DNA of 64,000 bases from Halalkalibacter sp. APA_J-10(15) (lineage in GTDB: Bacteria > Bacillota > Bacilli > Bacillales > Bacillaceae_D). The DNA lies in NCBI RefSeq assembly GCF_023017105.1, contig NZ_JALKEV010000004.1, forward strand, positions 124,001-188,000. Direction: 5' to 3'. The notes below the pieces were generated by a model that was not told where the DNA came from, did no database searches, and was given only the letters and a program-made list of their open reading frames with translations. How positions within the stretch are numbered: position 1 is the first letter of the stretch; the number at the start of each line of letters is the position of its first letter. The translations under genes and the position numbers were made by a program. Below, one piece after another: positions 25,457 through 34,991 of this stretch.

Positions 25457-26139
25457 GAGGACTCCTCAATTTTATAACCGACACCCCAAACTGTTTGCAG
25501 AAGTGCCCCTGCTGATTTTAGCTTTAGGCGTATCGTTTTCACATGTGTATCCACCGTACGTAACGTCCCCATTTCCGTATCCATTCCCCATATTCGTTCA
25601 TGAAGATGCTCTCTAGTAAATACTTGTCCCCGATGCTCAAGTAAGAACAGTAACAAGTCATATTCCTTTCGTGTCAGTCGCACTGGCTCTTGATTAACAA
25701 ATACTACCCTCCCATTCACATCAACCTCAAGCTCATTCATCTTTAACCGATTCAACTGCACGTTCATTCGTTCGGATCGTCGCAGCACCGCTTCTATCCT
25801 CGCAATAAGCTCACGAGGGCTAAATGGCTTCACCATATAATCATCCGCACCAAGCTTAAGTCCTTTTACTTTATCCTCTTCACCACTTCTTGCTGTTAAC
25901 ATTAAAATCGGCACCTGTGAAAAAGACCTTATTCGCTCACACGCCGTAAACCCATCCATATCATCCATCATCACATCTAGTACAACAAACTCAACTTTAT
26001 ATCGGTGCATGAGGTTTATCGCTTCACGCCCACTCGTTGCTGTCAGCACTGCATAGGATTCTTTTCGTAAATAGGTCTTCACTAGCTCTAATAGCTCCAC
26101 TTCATCATCAACAACTAATACATACGTAAGCTCGCTCAT
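25453..26139 (-). CDS. OmpR/PhoB family response regulator
   Basis: 228 residues from ATG 26139, with GGAGG nine bases upstream. Receiver: YVLVVDDEVELLELVKTYL, phosphoacceptor Asp in FVVLDVMMDDMDG, GADDYMVKPFSP; winged-helix output with RLTRKEYDLLLFLLEHRGQV and TVDTHVKTIRLKLK. Its ribosome site lies inside the 3' end of the beta-propeller lipoprotein gene, so the three genes form one operon. Confidence 0.93.
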   Translation of the reverse strand: MSELTYVLVVDDEVELLELVKTYLRKESYAVLTATSGREAINLMHRYKVEFVVLDVMMDDMDGFTACERIRSFSQVPILMLTARSGEEDKVKGLKLGADDYMVKPFSPRELIARIEAVLRRSERMNVQLNRLKMNELEVDVNGRVVFVNQEPVRLTRKEYDLLLFLLEHRGQVFTREHLHERIWGMDTEMGTLRTVDTHVKTIRLKLKSAGALLQTVWGVGYKIEESS

Positions 26140-26143
26140 CCAT

Positions 26144-27103
26144 TTATTCCTCCAACACCATTGCATACGGCCCTGCTGACACCGCAAGCTCCGTAATCAC
26201 TTCAAATGTTTCTCGATCAATAATCGAAATGGTATCACTATCCAAATTGGATACGTACAAATACGTTTCATTTCCGATTATCTGATTCGGATTTTGCCCT
26301 ACCTCGAGTTTATTCACGACATCATTCGAACTTGAGTCAATTTGATAAATGGCGTGCTCGCCATGGCAAAGCACGTAGAAATATGGAGATGTACCATCTC
26401 CATAGAAGGCAATTGGCATTAGTCCTACTTCAATTTCGTCCATAAGCTCACCACTATTCGGATCATACGAATAAATGTGGCGATTCAACTCACCGAAAGG
26501 ACCATGTCCCCCAACCCATAACTGTTCTCCATCATGAAACACTCCTGCTGGTCGTTCGACGACTGAAAACGCACGCAAGCCCTCCTGTAAGTGTCGATCA
26601 ACGACTCTCACTTCATGCTCATCTCCACTAAGTACAAATAGCTCATCTTTCGATAACACAAAGTCAACTGGGTGTGCCCCTATTTCCATACTCGCCAATC
26701 GTTCCTGTTGGCTCACGTCAATCAAATGCACAGCATGATTGGCTGTATCTGCAACATACGCTTGGCTTTTCTCTTCATCATAAAGTAGTGACGTTAATCC
26801 CTCATTTAGATGAACAAATGGAGATATCGTGCCTTCCTGAAAATGAATGACCATTAACGCTTCTCCCTCTTTGCTTGTCACTAATACTTGTCCATCCCCA
26901 ATACTCACCATCTCAGTGATCGCAACAGGGCTTTCATCCTTCAGTAGTACCTCATAACGGTCTGTATCAATAAACACTAGCGACTCTTCCTTCACATGTG
27001 CAGCCATCAAAAAAGGAGCTTCACTCGGCGTTTCCAGCCGTTGCTCATCACAACTACTTAACACGATAAGAAAAAAAGCGACTACTATAACAAAACGCTT
27101 CAT
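26144..27103 (-). CDS. YncE/YVTN-type beta-propeller lipoprotein
   Basis: 319 residues. Signal sequence with lipobox VLSSC (Cys near residue 18), then about seven repeats of the YVTN propeller type (AYVADTANHAVHLIDV, LFVLSGDEHEVRVVDR, FYVLCHGEHAIYQIDSS, LYVSNLDSDTISIIDR). It would sit on the outer membrane face. Genetic coupling to the response regulator and kinase suggests it senses or presents a ligand to that system (inference). Confidence 0.85.
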   Translation of the reverse strand: MKRFVIVVAFFLIVLSSCDEQRLETPSEAPFLMAAHVKEESLVFIDTDRYEVLLKDESPVAITEMVSIGDGQVLVTSKEGEALMVIHFQEGTISPFVHLNEGLTSLLYDEEKSQAYVADTANHAVHLIDVSQQERLASMEIGAHPVDFVLSKDELFVLSGDEHEVRVVDRHLQEGLRAFSVVERPAGVFHDGEQLWVGGHGPFGELNRHIYSYDPNSGELMDEIEVGLMPIAFYGDGTSPYFYVLCHGEHAIYQIDSSSNDVVNKLEVGQNPNQIIGNETYLYVSNLDSDTISIIDRETFEVITELAVSAGPYAMVLEE

Positions 27104-27353
27104 AGTGTCCTCCTACTTTAGAATTTACACATAACAACCTTTCAATAACCCATACTTCCTCATTTTAGCATGTAATTGTGAAGAAAGATTGAAATAAGAA
27201 AGAACGCAACAGCTTCCTTTCCTTATAGAGGCGTACAGAGACGTTACAGCGGTTTCTTGTTTTTATGAAAGTTGGGTTAGGTTCTTTCAGAAAAACGGGT
27301 AACGTGCGAAGCCAGCGCCACCCGCGAATCCATCTACTTCTTCCTCAACCTAC

Positions 27354-28025
27354 TCATTCAATCATTTCACTAAATTCTTCTAATCCATGAATCATGCGAA
27401 CAACAGTGTGAGGCTCTTCCCCCTTGCGGTTAAGCCAAAATCCTTTCATCCCTGCCTGTATACTTGCTAGCGCATCAATGTCTAATCGATCACCAATGTA
27501 ATAACAACGCTCTACTTCTACATCAGCCTTATTACAAGCAGCTACAAATATTTCCTGGTCAGGCTTGGATACACCTACTTCGCTAGACGTGACGATGCAG
27601 CTAAATTAATGCTCAAGCTCGACTTGTTTCAACTTCTCCTTTTGTTGAAGAAGATCTCCATTACTAATCACACCAAGTGAATGGCCATTTGCTATTAACT
27701 GTTGTAAGCATAGATTCACATCGTCATAAGCAGACCAATTCTGTTTATACGCATCAACATACGAACCAAAGGCTACGTCCGCTTCTTCATCATTAACTTG
27801 TCTCAATAAAATCTCTCTTACACGCTCTCGTCTTTGCTCTTGAAAGGATAGCTTCTGTTCAAGAAAGCGATTGTAATAGTACTCAGAAACTTCTTTCCAA
27901 CGTGAGACAAAATCAATTTCAGCTAACTGTATTACCTGGCTATATTCACGATAAAAGGCTACGGCTGCTAGCTCCTCCGCACGATCGTGATCAAGCAACG
28001 TCCCATCAATATCAAAAAAGATCAT
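27354..28025 (-). pseudogene. HAD-family hydrolase interrupted by an in-frame stop
   Basis: The frame starts IFFDIDGTLLDHDRAEELA (motif I) and runs to a TAA at 27606-27608, where homologues have HYF; the DNA then continues in the same frame with FSCIVTSSEVGVSKPDQEIF, CYYIGDRLDIDALASIQAGM (motif IV) and ends at TGA 27354. Removing the single stop would give a full 223-residue YfnB-like phosphatase. It is therefore a nonsense mutant, or a sequencing error. The flanking gap 27104-27353 contains no gene. Confidence 0.85.
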
Positions 28026-28154
28026 CGCGACACCTACCATCATTCGTTCTTCATTATAAATCTATTCTAGTCACCCATTCTCTCTTAATCAATGAATAAA
28101 TCTTACGCATACCCTCTATCTCTCTGTTCATTATTCTTCTATATGCTTAGGCAT

Positions 28155-29223
<1,069 letters not shown>

Positions 29224-29325
29224 ATTATATTATATAATAACTGAAAGGATGTCAATGATTCTTTCACCTTTCACACTTGAATAATTAGCGAAATCCGTTA
29301 TGATTTGAAATAAGAGGTGAATAAG

Positions 29326-30138
29326 GTGGCTGTAGAAAAGCAAATATTGCACTTACTTTCCATGAACACTGACATATCAGGAAAAGAACTAATTACCATA
29401 TTAGAATCAATGAACTACACACCACAATCGATTCGAAACTCATTATCCAAATTAAAAAAGCAATCGTACATATCTTCGCCAAAGCGAGGTATTTACTCCA
29501 TTACTGCAAACGGATTTGAGGTATACCAACTCTTTAACGGCAAAGAGAATTTTTACGAAAAAAAGTGGGATCAAAGGTGGCACCTTGTTTTTATTGAAAT
29601 TCCAGAAGCAATCCGAAAAAAGCGTGATGCATTTCGTATTAAGATTACTCAACTTGGCTTTGGTCAGCTATATAAAAGCGTATATATCTATCCTTGGGAT
29701 GTCACATCAAAAGTATTAACAATCATAGATTCCCTTGAAATAGAAAACTATGTCACGATCTTATCAAGCGATACGTTTCACTTTAATTCCATTAGCCCTG
29801 AAGGGGGATCGGGTTCCAATCAAGCAAGTAAGATTTGGAACCTCAATCAAATTGAACAAGCATATATAGAAAAGCAGCAATATTTAAAACAAACATACCC
29901 GTGCAAAGATTCACTAGTTTCAAATGAGCCTTCAACGCTCTTATCTCATTATTTATTGTTAACTGAAATGCGCAATGAATTGATCGAAATAGACCCTATG
30001 CTTCCACCTGAATTCTTACCAGGAAGCTGGATAGGGACACACGTTCTTCATTCAATCGATTCAAGCATCCTGTCTCTCATTAAGCAAATGCCAAAAAATT
30101 CTCCCTATTATCGATATATGACTTGCCCTTCAAAATAA
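29326..30138 (+). CDS. PaaX family transcriptional regulator
   Basis: 270 residues from GTG 29326 (AGAGGTG six bases upstream; the GTG at 29317 overlaps the site). N-terminal winged helix (DISGKELITILESMNYTPQS, IRNSLSKLKKQSYISSPKRG), central PaaX domain (WDQRWHLVFIEIPE) and the C-terminal part with LPPEFLPGSWIG typical of PaaX. PaaX proteins repress phenylacetate catabolism in response to phenylacetyl-CoA; here no paa genes are nearby, so the target is probably the divergent E1-alpha gene. Confidence 0.88.
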   Translation: MAVEKQILHLLSMNTDISGKELITILESMNYTPQSIRNSLSKLKKQSYISSPKRGIYSITANGFEVYQLFNGKENFYEKKWDQRWHLVFIEIPEAIRKKRDAFRIKITQLGFGQLYKSVYIYPWDVTSKVLTIIDSLEIENYVTILSSDTFHFNSISPEGGSGSNQASKIWNLNQIEQAYIEKQQYLKQTYPCKDSLVSNEPSTLLSHYLLLTEMRNELIEIDPMLPPEFLPGSWIGTHVLHSIDSSILSLIKQMPKNSPYYRYMTCPSK

Positions 30139-30177
30139 GGGTCTAATAACGAACAAATCGTTGAGATCTCTCTGTAT

Positions 30178-30205
30178 AAGGGTACTGAGTCGGTTCAGTC
30201 CCTTT
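30178..30205 (+). terminator. Weak intrinsic terminator after PaaX-type gene
   Basis: AAGGG-t-ACTGA pairs with TCAGT-CCCTT, leaving one bulge, followed by TTT. Lies between convergent genes. Confidence 0.5.
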
Positions 30206-30229
30206 CCTCATGGACGTTATCATGAAAAA

Positions 30230-30670
30230 TTAGCGAATAAAAGCTAAATCTCGCTCAGCCATCGCATCCTCCAACCATCTAGGGTGCATCGTGAGTAAAT
30301 TCTCTGGTATCTCTTTTTGATCAAAAAAATCCATATCCAACGATTCATCCGAATAGCAACATAACGAGCCACCTACAACTTCCGCTAAAAAGCATGTCGT
30401 AATAAAATGTACGACTCTTCCATTCGGATATATAAACAATTGCGATTCCGGTTCTGAATATACACCAATCAGTTTCACAATTTTTATATCCAAGTTCGCT
30501 TCTTCCTTCACTTCACGGATCGCGGCCTCTGCCACCGTTTCACCTTTTTCAATATGACCAGAAGGAATCCCCCATAACCCTACATCTGCTCTTTTTTGCA
30601 GGAGAACTCTTTGATCCTTATCCAATACTACAACTGCAACACCTGCTCGAATCTCATCAATTTTCTTCAT
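30230..30670 (-). CDS. Nudix hydrolase under riboswitch control
   Basis: 146 residues. The Nudix box is complete: GHIEKGETVAEAAIREVKEE with the following ANL (usual pattern GX5EX7REUXEEXGU, with Ala replacing the last Gly). It hydrolyses a nucleoside diphosphate linked to another moiety. Its start is 27 bases downstream of a T-tract terminator and a ykkC-family riboswitch; the subtype seen before Nudix genes binds ADP/dADP-like nucleoside diphosphates, so the enzyme may help clear nucleotides or oxidised nucleotides. Confidence 0.9.
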   Translation of the reverse strand: MKKIDEIRAGVAVVVLDKDQRVLLQKRADVGLWGIPSGHIEKGETVAEAAIREVKEEANLDIKIVKLIGVYSEPESQLFIYPNGRVVHFITTCFLAEVVGGSLCCYSDESLDMDFFDQKEIPENLLTMHPRWLEDAMAERDLAFIR

Positions 30671-30696
30671 ATCCTTATCCTCCTTTTGAATACGAC

Positions 30697-30761
30697 AAAA
30701 AAAGATCCGAAAAGAAAGAAATCAGTGTATGACAAATACACTGAACCTTTCCCCTCGGACC
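30697..30761 (-). terminator. Expression-platform terminator of the riboswitch
   Basis: On the minus strand a long hairpin joins GGTCCGAGGGGAAAG with CTTTCTTTTCGGATC around an inner stem CAGTGTAT/ATACACTG, followed by seven T residues (plus 30697-30703). The 5' arm is also the conserved 3' edge of the aptamer, so ligand binding should prevent termination (ON switch). Confidence 0.8.
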
Positions 30762-30850
30762 TTTTATGTCAATAGGTGCCTTTTACTTATCGTAAAAGAT
30801 GTAGCCCTCGGTCACAGACCTCATTACTAGCGGAACCCTAGCTACAATTT
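30751..30850 (-). ncRNA. ykkC-family riboswitch aptamer, probable nucleoside-diphosphate (subtype 2c) class
   Basis: Minus-strand landmarks in order: P1 half TGTAGC, CTAGGGTTCCG (the ykkC signature, plus 30831-30841), GGTCTGTGACCGAGGGC, P1 half GCTACA, a hairpin CTTTTAC/GTAAAAG, then GACATAAAAGGTCCGAGGGG. A TATAAT -10 box lies upstream at 30875-30880. The class assignment combines the signature with the downstream Nudix gene: published ykkC subtype 2c RNAs regulate Nudix genes and bind nucleoside diphosphates. Guanidine, ppGpp or PRPP subtypes are less likely given the gene, but subtype-defining positions could not be checked by alignment. Confidence 0.75.
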
Positions 30851-30911
30851 TCCAGTTCCCTATTAGTTTACTAGATTATACTCAGGTTTCCAATAGCAAA
30901 TACACACACAT

Positions 30912-31604
30912 TCAAAAATAATGTAGTAAGGACGTTGCAATTGAAAAATACACAAACAACCCGATAATATCATTAATTGTCGTAATAAAAGGGCCAGATG
31001 CAACAACTGGATCAATTTTTAACTTATGAATGAGTAATGGGATGATCGTTCCCGAAAGAGTGGAAAACAAAATCGTGACAAATAGAGAAACACCAATAAC
31101 GAAGCCTAATATTGGACTTCCTTGTGATAAAAATAGTGCAATCAACGATACGATTATTCCACATACAATTCCCATCATTAGACCAGTGGCTGTTTCCCTT
31201 TTTATTAATCGGATGATAGAATCTCGATCAAAATGATTTAATGCTAAGCCACGAACTACGACAGCAAGTGATTGTGTTCCTGTATTGCCTGCCATCTCAG
31301 CAATGAGTGGAATAAACATCGCTAATAAAGCAACTTCAGCTAAAGTAGCCTCAAACGTTCCAATTAAGCCTGCTGTTAGCATTCCAATTAATAGTAACAG
31401 AACTAACCACGGCAAGCGCTTCTTTGTTGCTACCAATGAACTTACATCTAGATCTAAAGCTCCTCTAGCTTAGCTGCAGCGAACTCGCCAATGTCTTCAC
31501 TCACCTCATCATCAAGCACATCAAGCACATCATCAACCGTTATAATTCCGATCAACTGATCCTCTTCACTAACGACAGGTACAGCTAAATCTACCCTACC
31601 TCCT
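30912..31604 (-). pseudogene. MgtE magnesium transporter remnant, 5'-truncated and frameshifted
   Basis: The fragment begins inside the CBS domain (VDLAVPVVSEEDQLIGIITV, DDVLDVLDDEVSEDIGEFAA) right after an AAAGGAGG sequence, then loses frame near 31470 where one base is missing compared with the intact paralogue, and resumes with ARGALDLDVSSLVATKKR and a full MgtE membrane domain (GTFEATLAEVALLAMFIPLI, SGPFITTINDIIGLF). The cytoplasmic N domain and half the CBS domain are gone. The 174-residue membrane part could still be translated from an internal ATG/GTG, but a functional Mg2+ channel is unlikely. Confidence 0.85.
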
Positions 31605-31620
31605 TTCTATCAATTGATCA

Positions 31621-32331
31621 TCAATGTTCAATTTCAACAGAGATGACATGATCAATTTTTTTAATCAAATAATAAATTTCAGTTGTATATTGTTTTTCTG
31701 GTGCTGATACCTTCAATTCTATTTTTTGATTGCCGTTCTCTAAATCCTTCAACTTCAGGTTTCGGATCGTAATGTCACTTTTTTCTTGCTCAGATAGGCC
31801 CTGATCTTTATGTTCAATAGCTTTAACTAATTCCGTAATCTTCAAGTTCGGCTCCATTATGACTTTTACAAGGACGTCTCGTTGACGTAAGGCAGGTGGT
31901 CCAATGATTTTTAAGACAGGAGGAATGACATTAATCGCTAAAATCATCAACACTATAGCGGTAATAGGCAGAAAATAAAAACCAGCCCCAACAGCAATGC
32001 CTAATCCAGAAGCTGCCCAAATAACCGCAGCGCTTGTTAACCCCGAAATGATATCGTTATTTCTTCGCAATATGACACCGGCCCCTAAGAAACCAACACC
32101 ACTCACAATTTGAGCAGTCAAACGCATAGGATCCATTGCATGATAGGTCGGAGTAGCGAATTTGTGAAAGGATTCAATTGAAACAATTGTAATCATACAG
32201 CTCGCCACGCAAATGATCATACACGTTTTTAACCCTAATGGCTTATGCTTCAATTGACGATCTATCCCAATCAGCAAACCTAAGAACAAAGCAAGAGCTA
32301 ACTTCATGACAATTTCTACTTCAAATAACAT
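31621..32331 (-). CDS. MgtC/SapB family protein
   Basis: 236 residues from ATG 32331. N-terminal hydrophobic MgtC domain with the conserved ALALFLGLLIGIDRQLKHKP, MRLTAQIVSGVGFLGAGVIL and GLTSAAVIWAASGLGIAVG; C-terminal ACT-like soluble domain. MgtC proteins modulate the membrane ATP synthase and are induced by low Mg2+. It lies between an mgtE gene and an mgtE remnant on the same strand, consistent with a magnesium-starvation group. Confidence 0.9.
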   Translation of the reverse strand: MLFEVEIVMKLALALFLGLLIGIDRQLKHKPLGLKTCMIICVASCMITIVSIESFHKFATPTYHAMDPMRLTAQIVSGVGFLGAGVILRRNNDIISGLTSAAVIWAASGLGIAVGAGFYFLPITAIVLMILAINVIPPVLKIIGPPALRQRDVLVKVIMEPNLKITELVKAIEHKDQGLSEQEKSDITIRNLKLKDLENGNQKIELKVSAPEKQYTTEIYYLIKKIDHVISVEIEH

Positions 32332-32399
32332 TGAACTCACCTTCTCCCATCAATAAGATAGGACTCTCCCATCTCATTTTCCATAATATATATAACTAA

Positions 32400-32439
32400 G
32401 ATCACTGAAAAAGAAGCATCATTCATTTCCAGTGACCTT
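32400..32439 (-). repeat. CACTGAAAAAG-family hairpin, diverged copy
   Basis: GATCACTGAAAAAG and CATTTCCAGTGACC face each other; TCACTG/CAGTGA and most flanking bases pair. It lies between the intact mgtE and the mgtC-like gene and may act as a weak terminator. Confidence 0.5.
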
Positions 32440-32507
32440 TTACGAATAAGCGAACTCCCTCTTGAATGTGAGATGCATACATTTTAGAAAAATACAACAT
32501 AACCGAT

Positions 32508-33869
32508 TTACAAGAAATCAAGAAGTGCCGTTGCAATTGAGAAATAAATTAACAATCCAAGGATATCGTTAACTGTCGTAATAAATGGACCTGAGGCGAT
32601 AGCAGGATCAAGCTTTAACTTATTAATGATTAATGGAACGGTCGCTCCGATCACAGTCGCTATACTAAGTGTACAGAAAATTGAAAACCCAACAATCAGC
32701 GCGAGCACCCAGTGCTGATACATAATCGTAACGGTAATCGCTAATACAGCCATACATATTAAGCCGAGCATAATACCTGTACCGAACTCTCGGCGAACCA
32801 TCTTTCCAATACTCCCTTTTTTAATCGTGCCAAGTGCTAAACCACGGACTGCAACAGCTAGTGATTGTGTACCCGTATTACCAGCTGAATCCATAATAAG
32901 CGGGATAAAGACTGCCAATAAGACAATTTCTTCTAATGTTTCTTCAAATTGCCCAATGACCCCAGCTGTAATAAGTCCAAAAAACATGAGCATAATAATC
33001 CATGGCGAACGTCTGCGAGCGGCCTTTAACGAACTAACATTTACATCCGTTGCCCCTTTTGCTGCTGAAATTTCTCCAAAATCCTCCGTTGCCTCTTCTT
33101 CAAGAATATCAATGACATCATCTACCGTAATAATTCCGACTAAATGATTTTGCTTGGAAACAACAGGAACAGCTAAGAAATCATATTTCTTAATTAATTG
33201 AGCAACGTCCTCTTGGTCCATATCATCATCGACAGAAACGACTCTTGTCCCCATCACATTTTCAATCGTTTCAGTCGGCTGTGCTGTAATTAAATCTCTT
33301 AAAGAAATAACACCAACTAATTTTTTTACATCATCAACGACATATAAATAATAGATCGTTTCCGCATCAGGAGCATCCTTTCTTAGCGTATCAATGACAT
33401 TTGATACTACTTCAGTTGATGTAATACTAACAAACTCCTTCGTCATGACAGCACCTGCTGTTTCAGGAGCATATGCCAACAATTCTTTTACTTCCTGCGC
33501 CTCTTCTTGATCCATTCTCTGTAAAATATCTTCTGCTTTTCCACCTGTCATAACTTCTAAGAAATCAGCGACATCATCAGCAAACATATTGTTAAACATC
33601 TCAGATGAGTACTGTTCATCTAACTCTTGATAAATACGCTTCTGGTCATCAATTTCTAATCCTTCAAAAATATGAGAAAAATCTTCAGCTGTTAAATAGT
33701 CATAAACACGTTTTCTTCTAGCATCCTCTAATTTAATAAAGAAATCGACCTGATCAGTTGGATGCAATTCTAAAAAGGTTTCTAAAAATTGTTTATGATC
33801 CCCGGCTTCGAGTGTATCTAAAATGAGCTGTTCATATTGCTCACGGTTTTGTGCATTTAATTTAACCAT
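32508..33869 (-). CDS. mgtE: Magnesium transporter MgtE, intact
   Basis: 453 residues, full length for the family. Order: N domain with DFFIKLEDARRKRVYDYL-type repeats (residues 1-120), two CBS domains (AVMTKEFVSITST, VVSVDDDMDQEDVAQLI and VGIITVDDVIDILEEEATED) and five membrane helices with SAGNTGTQSLAVAVRGLALG lining the pore and DPAIASGPFITTVNDILGL. It imports Mg2+ and closes when Mg2+ is high. GGAGG precedes ATG 33869. It lies downstream, on the same strand, of an M-box that is now separated from it by a degraded mgtE. Confidence 0.93.
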   Translation of the reverse strand: MVKLNAQNREQYEQLILDTLEAGDHKQFLETFLELHPTDQVDFFIKLEDARRKRVYDYLTAEDFSHIFEGLEIDDQKRIYQELDEQYSSEMFNNMFADDVADFLEVMTGGKAEDILQRMDQEEAQEVKELLAYAPETAGAVMTKEFVSITSTEVVSNVIDTLRKDAPDAETIYYLYVVDDVKKLVGVISLRDLITAQPTETIENVMGTRVVSVDDDMDQEDVAQLIKKYDFLAVPVVSKQNHLVGIITVDDVIDILEEEATEDFGEISAAKGATDVNVSSLKAARRRSPWIIMLMFFGLITAGVIGQFEETLEEIVLLAVFIPLIMDSAGNTGTQSLAVAVRGLALGTIKKGSIGKMVRREFGTGIMLGLICMAVLAITVTIMYQHWVLALIVGFSIFCTLSIATVIGATVPLIINKLKLDPAIASGPFITTVNDILGLLIYFSIATALLDFL

Positions 33870-34182
33870 AATGAATCCTCCTTCATAGGGTTCCTTCCTA
33901 CCAATAAACACACGGCACGATTAATATCGTTACAATTTCATGCCCCTCGTTAAACATGAGAAAGGAACCCTCTTTCATAGTCTTTTTCTGAAGCGATGAT
34001 TTATACTTCCATCATCTCTTCATACCACACCTTCATATTCACAAAACACAATTACAATTTAAAAATGACGTTTATAAGGAATTCCCTTTTAGCATGTTTC
34101 AAAACAAAAGCTATTCGTATGAGATCGAAATGATTAGATTTAAACTTCGAACCACAAATACCCAAAAGTATTTGTCATTTTT
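33870..34182 (-). other. Intergenic leader between mgtE remnant and intact mgtE
   Basis: 313 bases without a gene. It contains an inverted repeat of AGGGTTCCTT (33887-33896) and AAGGAACCCT (33962-33971) just upstream of the mgtE ribosome site, possibly a 5' UTR fold, and a hairpin ACAAATAC/GTATTTGT followed on the plus strand by seven T residues near 34150-34180. No promoter was confidently identified. Confidence 0.4.
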
Positions 34183-34590
34183 TTACATCACATGCGCTAA
34201 TAGTGTGGTTGCTAAGCCAAAGTAAATGAACAGACCTGTAACATCTTTAATAGTCGTAATGAAAGGGTCAGAACCAGCTGCTTGATCAAAGCCCAATTTA
34301 ACTAGGATGTATGGAATTAAAAAACCAATCGTTGTCGCAATTGTAATCGTAAAGAATAAAGAGAGACCAACGACCAATCCTAGTGCAAATATCCCTTGCC
34401 AAAAGTAAGCGATGAAACAAGCTGCTATCCCTAGAACCGACCCCATACTAATCCCGACAAGTACTTCTTTCCCTAAATGCTTCTTCCACTTTTCAAATTT
34501 GACATGAATTGGACTTCATGTCATCTTTATTTTCATTTTCCTTCACATCGTTCATACATGACTCGGGTTCAGGACCACTATCCAATTCAC
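34183..34590 (-). pseudogene. Second MgtE remnant directly behind the M-box
   Basis: A ribosome site GGAGGTGAT and GTG 34590 remain, but the frame closes after 12 codons. Further on, FEKWKKHLGKEVLVGISMG and the last membrane helices (GLVVGLSLFFTITIATTIGF, DPFITTIKDVTGLFIYFGLA) identify an MgtE C terminus of about 110 residues. The N domain, CBS domains and first helices are missing. A 9-bp inverted repeat (TGACATGAA/TTCATGTCA, 34500-34523) sits at the presumed deletion junction. Confidence 0.85.
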
Positions 34591-34632
34591 ATCACCTCCA
34601 ACTGCCTCGCTAAGTATTGAAAGGAAGCCAAC

Positions 34633-34668
34633 AAAAAAAAGACATCTTCAACGAATGAAGATGTCTTT
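34633..34668 (-). terminator. M-box expression-platform terminator
   Basis: AAAGACATCTTC pairs with GAAGATGTCTTT (12 bp); read on the minus strand it is followed by eight T residues. Lies 84 bases after the aptamer. Confidence 0.85.
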
Positions 34669-34751
34669 ACACGCAGCAAAATTAGGCAGTATCCAGCGAT
34701 CAACATAAACATGCCAACCATTCAGACACAGCAAACTAAGCGTCTATTCCC

Positions 34752-34908
34752 TCCATTCGTAGAGCTTTAGCACTGTGCGGCATAGGATCTATGATCCAGC
34801 TACATTAAGAACCACCTTATGTCGATAGTTCCTGTTGACCCATTGGCGTCTTTGGACGTTTTTGGGCAGCAGCGTATCTCCTGCACAGGAGCCTCACCTA
34901 ACGAGGTA
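34752..34908 (-). ncRNA. M-box (ykoK) magnesium riboswitch
   Basis: On the minus strand the class's conserved blocks occur in order: CTCGTTAGGTGAGGCTCCTG, GCTGCTGCCCAAAAACGTC, AAGACGCCAATGGGTCAACA, ATCGACATAAGGTGGTTCTT, AATGTAGCTGGAT, CTATGCCGCACAGTGCTAAA and GCTCTACGA. High Mg2+ stabilises the fold and triggers the terminator at 34633-34668. It normally controls an intact Mg2+ transporter; here the first gene behind it is broken. Confidence 0.95.
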
Positions 34909-34991
34909 TTTAATTAACAATGCAAATGCTACAGCAGAATGTCTATGCTGTCAATATTTTCTTAATAAATATAAAATAAGGCTCAGGCCAG

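Noticed and set aside
30912-31436. Treating the 174-residue MgtE-like frame as a complete small transporter
   Set aside because: Upstream DNA encodes the rest of the CBS domain in a shifted frame, so it is a truncated, frameshifted mgtE.
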